From positions 4,117,501-4,181,500 of the forward strand of contig NC_063278.1 in NCBI RefSeq assembly GCF_910591885.1: 64,000 bases of DNA, given 5' to 3'. The notes below the pieces were generated by a model. That model did no database searches. It was not told the origin of the DNA and worked only from the letters and a program-made list of their open reading frames with translations. How positions within the stretch are numbered: the stretch's first letter is position 1; every line of letters starts with the position of its first letter. This DNA is from Bombus terrestris (lineage: Eukaryota; Arthropoda; Insecta; Hymenoptera; Apidae). This document shows, piece by piece, positions 63,171 through 64,000 of the stretch. The position numbers and the translations under genes are program-made.

Positions 63171-64000
63171 CATTTCATCGGCGTTCGTGTACAACGTGTT
63201 CTTCCCTTTATTTTTATTATTCGATAGAGCGAATTCTGATTGGAAGAATTTAGTATAAAATAAGTGACGGTGTTCCAATCATCGAAATGAAATGCGATAT
63301 AGTTAAACAAGACGAAAGCGTGGCAGGAATTGGCAGAAATACGTGGGAAATATAATAATACGTTGGGAAAGGCCCGAACACAGATATTGAAAAGGCAAAA
63401 CCCGATATCGAAAATTGTCCGAAGCGTTTAGATTCCTCGAACTTTGGCAACCTGACAGAAAAATCTAGGTATTCCGAAGTAACGAAACGGTCTTCGTAAA
63501 AATGATGATTTTATAAAAATGCAAACAGCAGTGACAATCACGCGAAAGTATTCGTGTCAGTGGAGAAAAGGCTTCGATGATTGGAAGTACGAGAAGACAA
63601 CTCCGCGACTACTTACACGTGTCGAAAGAATTTACGTGATCTAGCAGCCAAACAGATATGGAGAAAATCGCGAAAAAAGAAACAAGAAGGTTCTCCTTTC
63701 GTCGCTTATTTATCACGCTTCCTTATTCGTGTTATCGTTTATTTAACGAACGATGCTATACCGTTCTACGTGAACACGAGCATCGCATCTAACAGTGGCC
63801 GCTTTAAGCGCAGCTGAACATCGGTCCGGTGATATTCGGTGCATTGCTCTGCCAGCAGATTCGGTTCTCCCATTTGCTCTCTTAAGTTGATTGGCACCGA
63901 GTAAACTGTGTCGTTCCAAGTTGCCCGAAGAAAGCCGCTAGAAGCGGCAAAACGAAAACTTGTTTCTCTCTTCGGAAATGTCTGGAAAATGAAGAATGCG
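63171..64000. other. Right edge of window, nothing recognised
   Basis: No recognisable coding exon, repeat or element. The frame at 63581-63817 has no pattern. Confidence 0.5.

Overview
This is a eukaryotic window from an insect, most likely a hymenopteran and probably a bee. The support is AT-rich but CpG-tolerant non-coding DNA, GT-AG introns, very long gaps between short exons, many small mariner-type and TTAA-type (piggyBac-like) elements, and an animal UTX-type protein. The species cannot be fixed from the sequence alone.

The only host protein-coding gene I can support is a UTX/KDM6A-type histone H3K27 demethylase on the minus strand. Four consecutive exons lie at 17358-17180, 13367-13239, 2746-2563 and 2182-1967. 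Their splice phases fit exactly and together they encode 236 residues of the N-terminal tetratricopeptide (TPR) region. The reading frame leaves the window past position 1, so the JmjC catalytic end lies outside. The more N-terminal TPR residues were not found between 17359 and 64000. That 46.6 kb is therefore either one very large 5' intron or holds short exons I could not see.

The rest is intronic or unassigned DNA rich in small mobile elements and tandem arrays. Elements: a 5'-truncated Jockey-type retrotransposon with an 11-bp target duplication (10.1-10.8 kb), a frameshifted mariner transposase relic (53.6-54.05 kb), two families of short mariner-type elements with TA ends (copies mainly at 11.8, 33, 40.6-40.9 and 49.8-63.2 kb), and several non-autonomous elements ending in TTAA (714-1276, 23662-24354, 25176-25378, with single ends near 12, 26.1 and 61 kb).

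Tandem arrays run from 28.9 to 59.3 kb: about 50-70 bp units (28.9 kb), 116/194-bp units (34 kb), a very uniform 232-bp array (37.3-38.7 kb), about 350-bp units (42.5 kb), 49-bp units (47.4 kb), 186-bp units carrying a retrotransposon-like coding tail (48.4 kb), and 171-bp units (58.8 kb). Older, diverged duplications lie at 46.2, 55.6 and 57.2 kb. I saw no rRNA, convincing tRNA, CRISPR array or operon-like arrangement, and no new multi-gene system. The unusual content is the repeat landscape inside or upstream of the demethylase gene.
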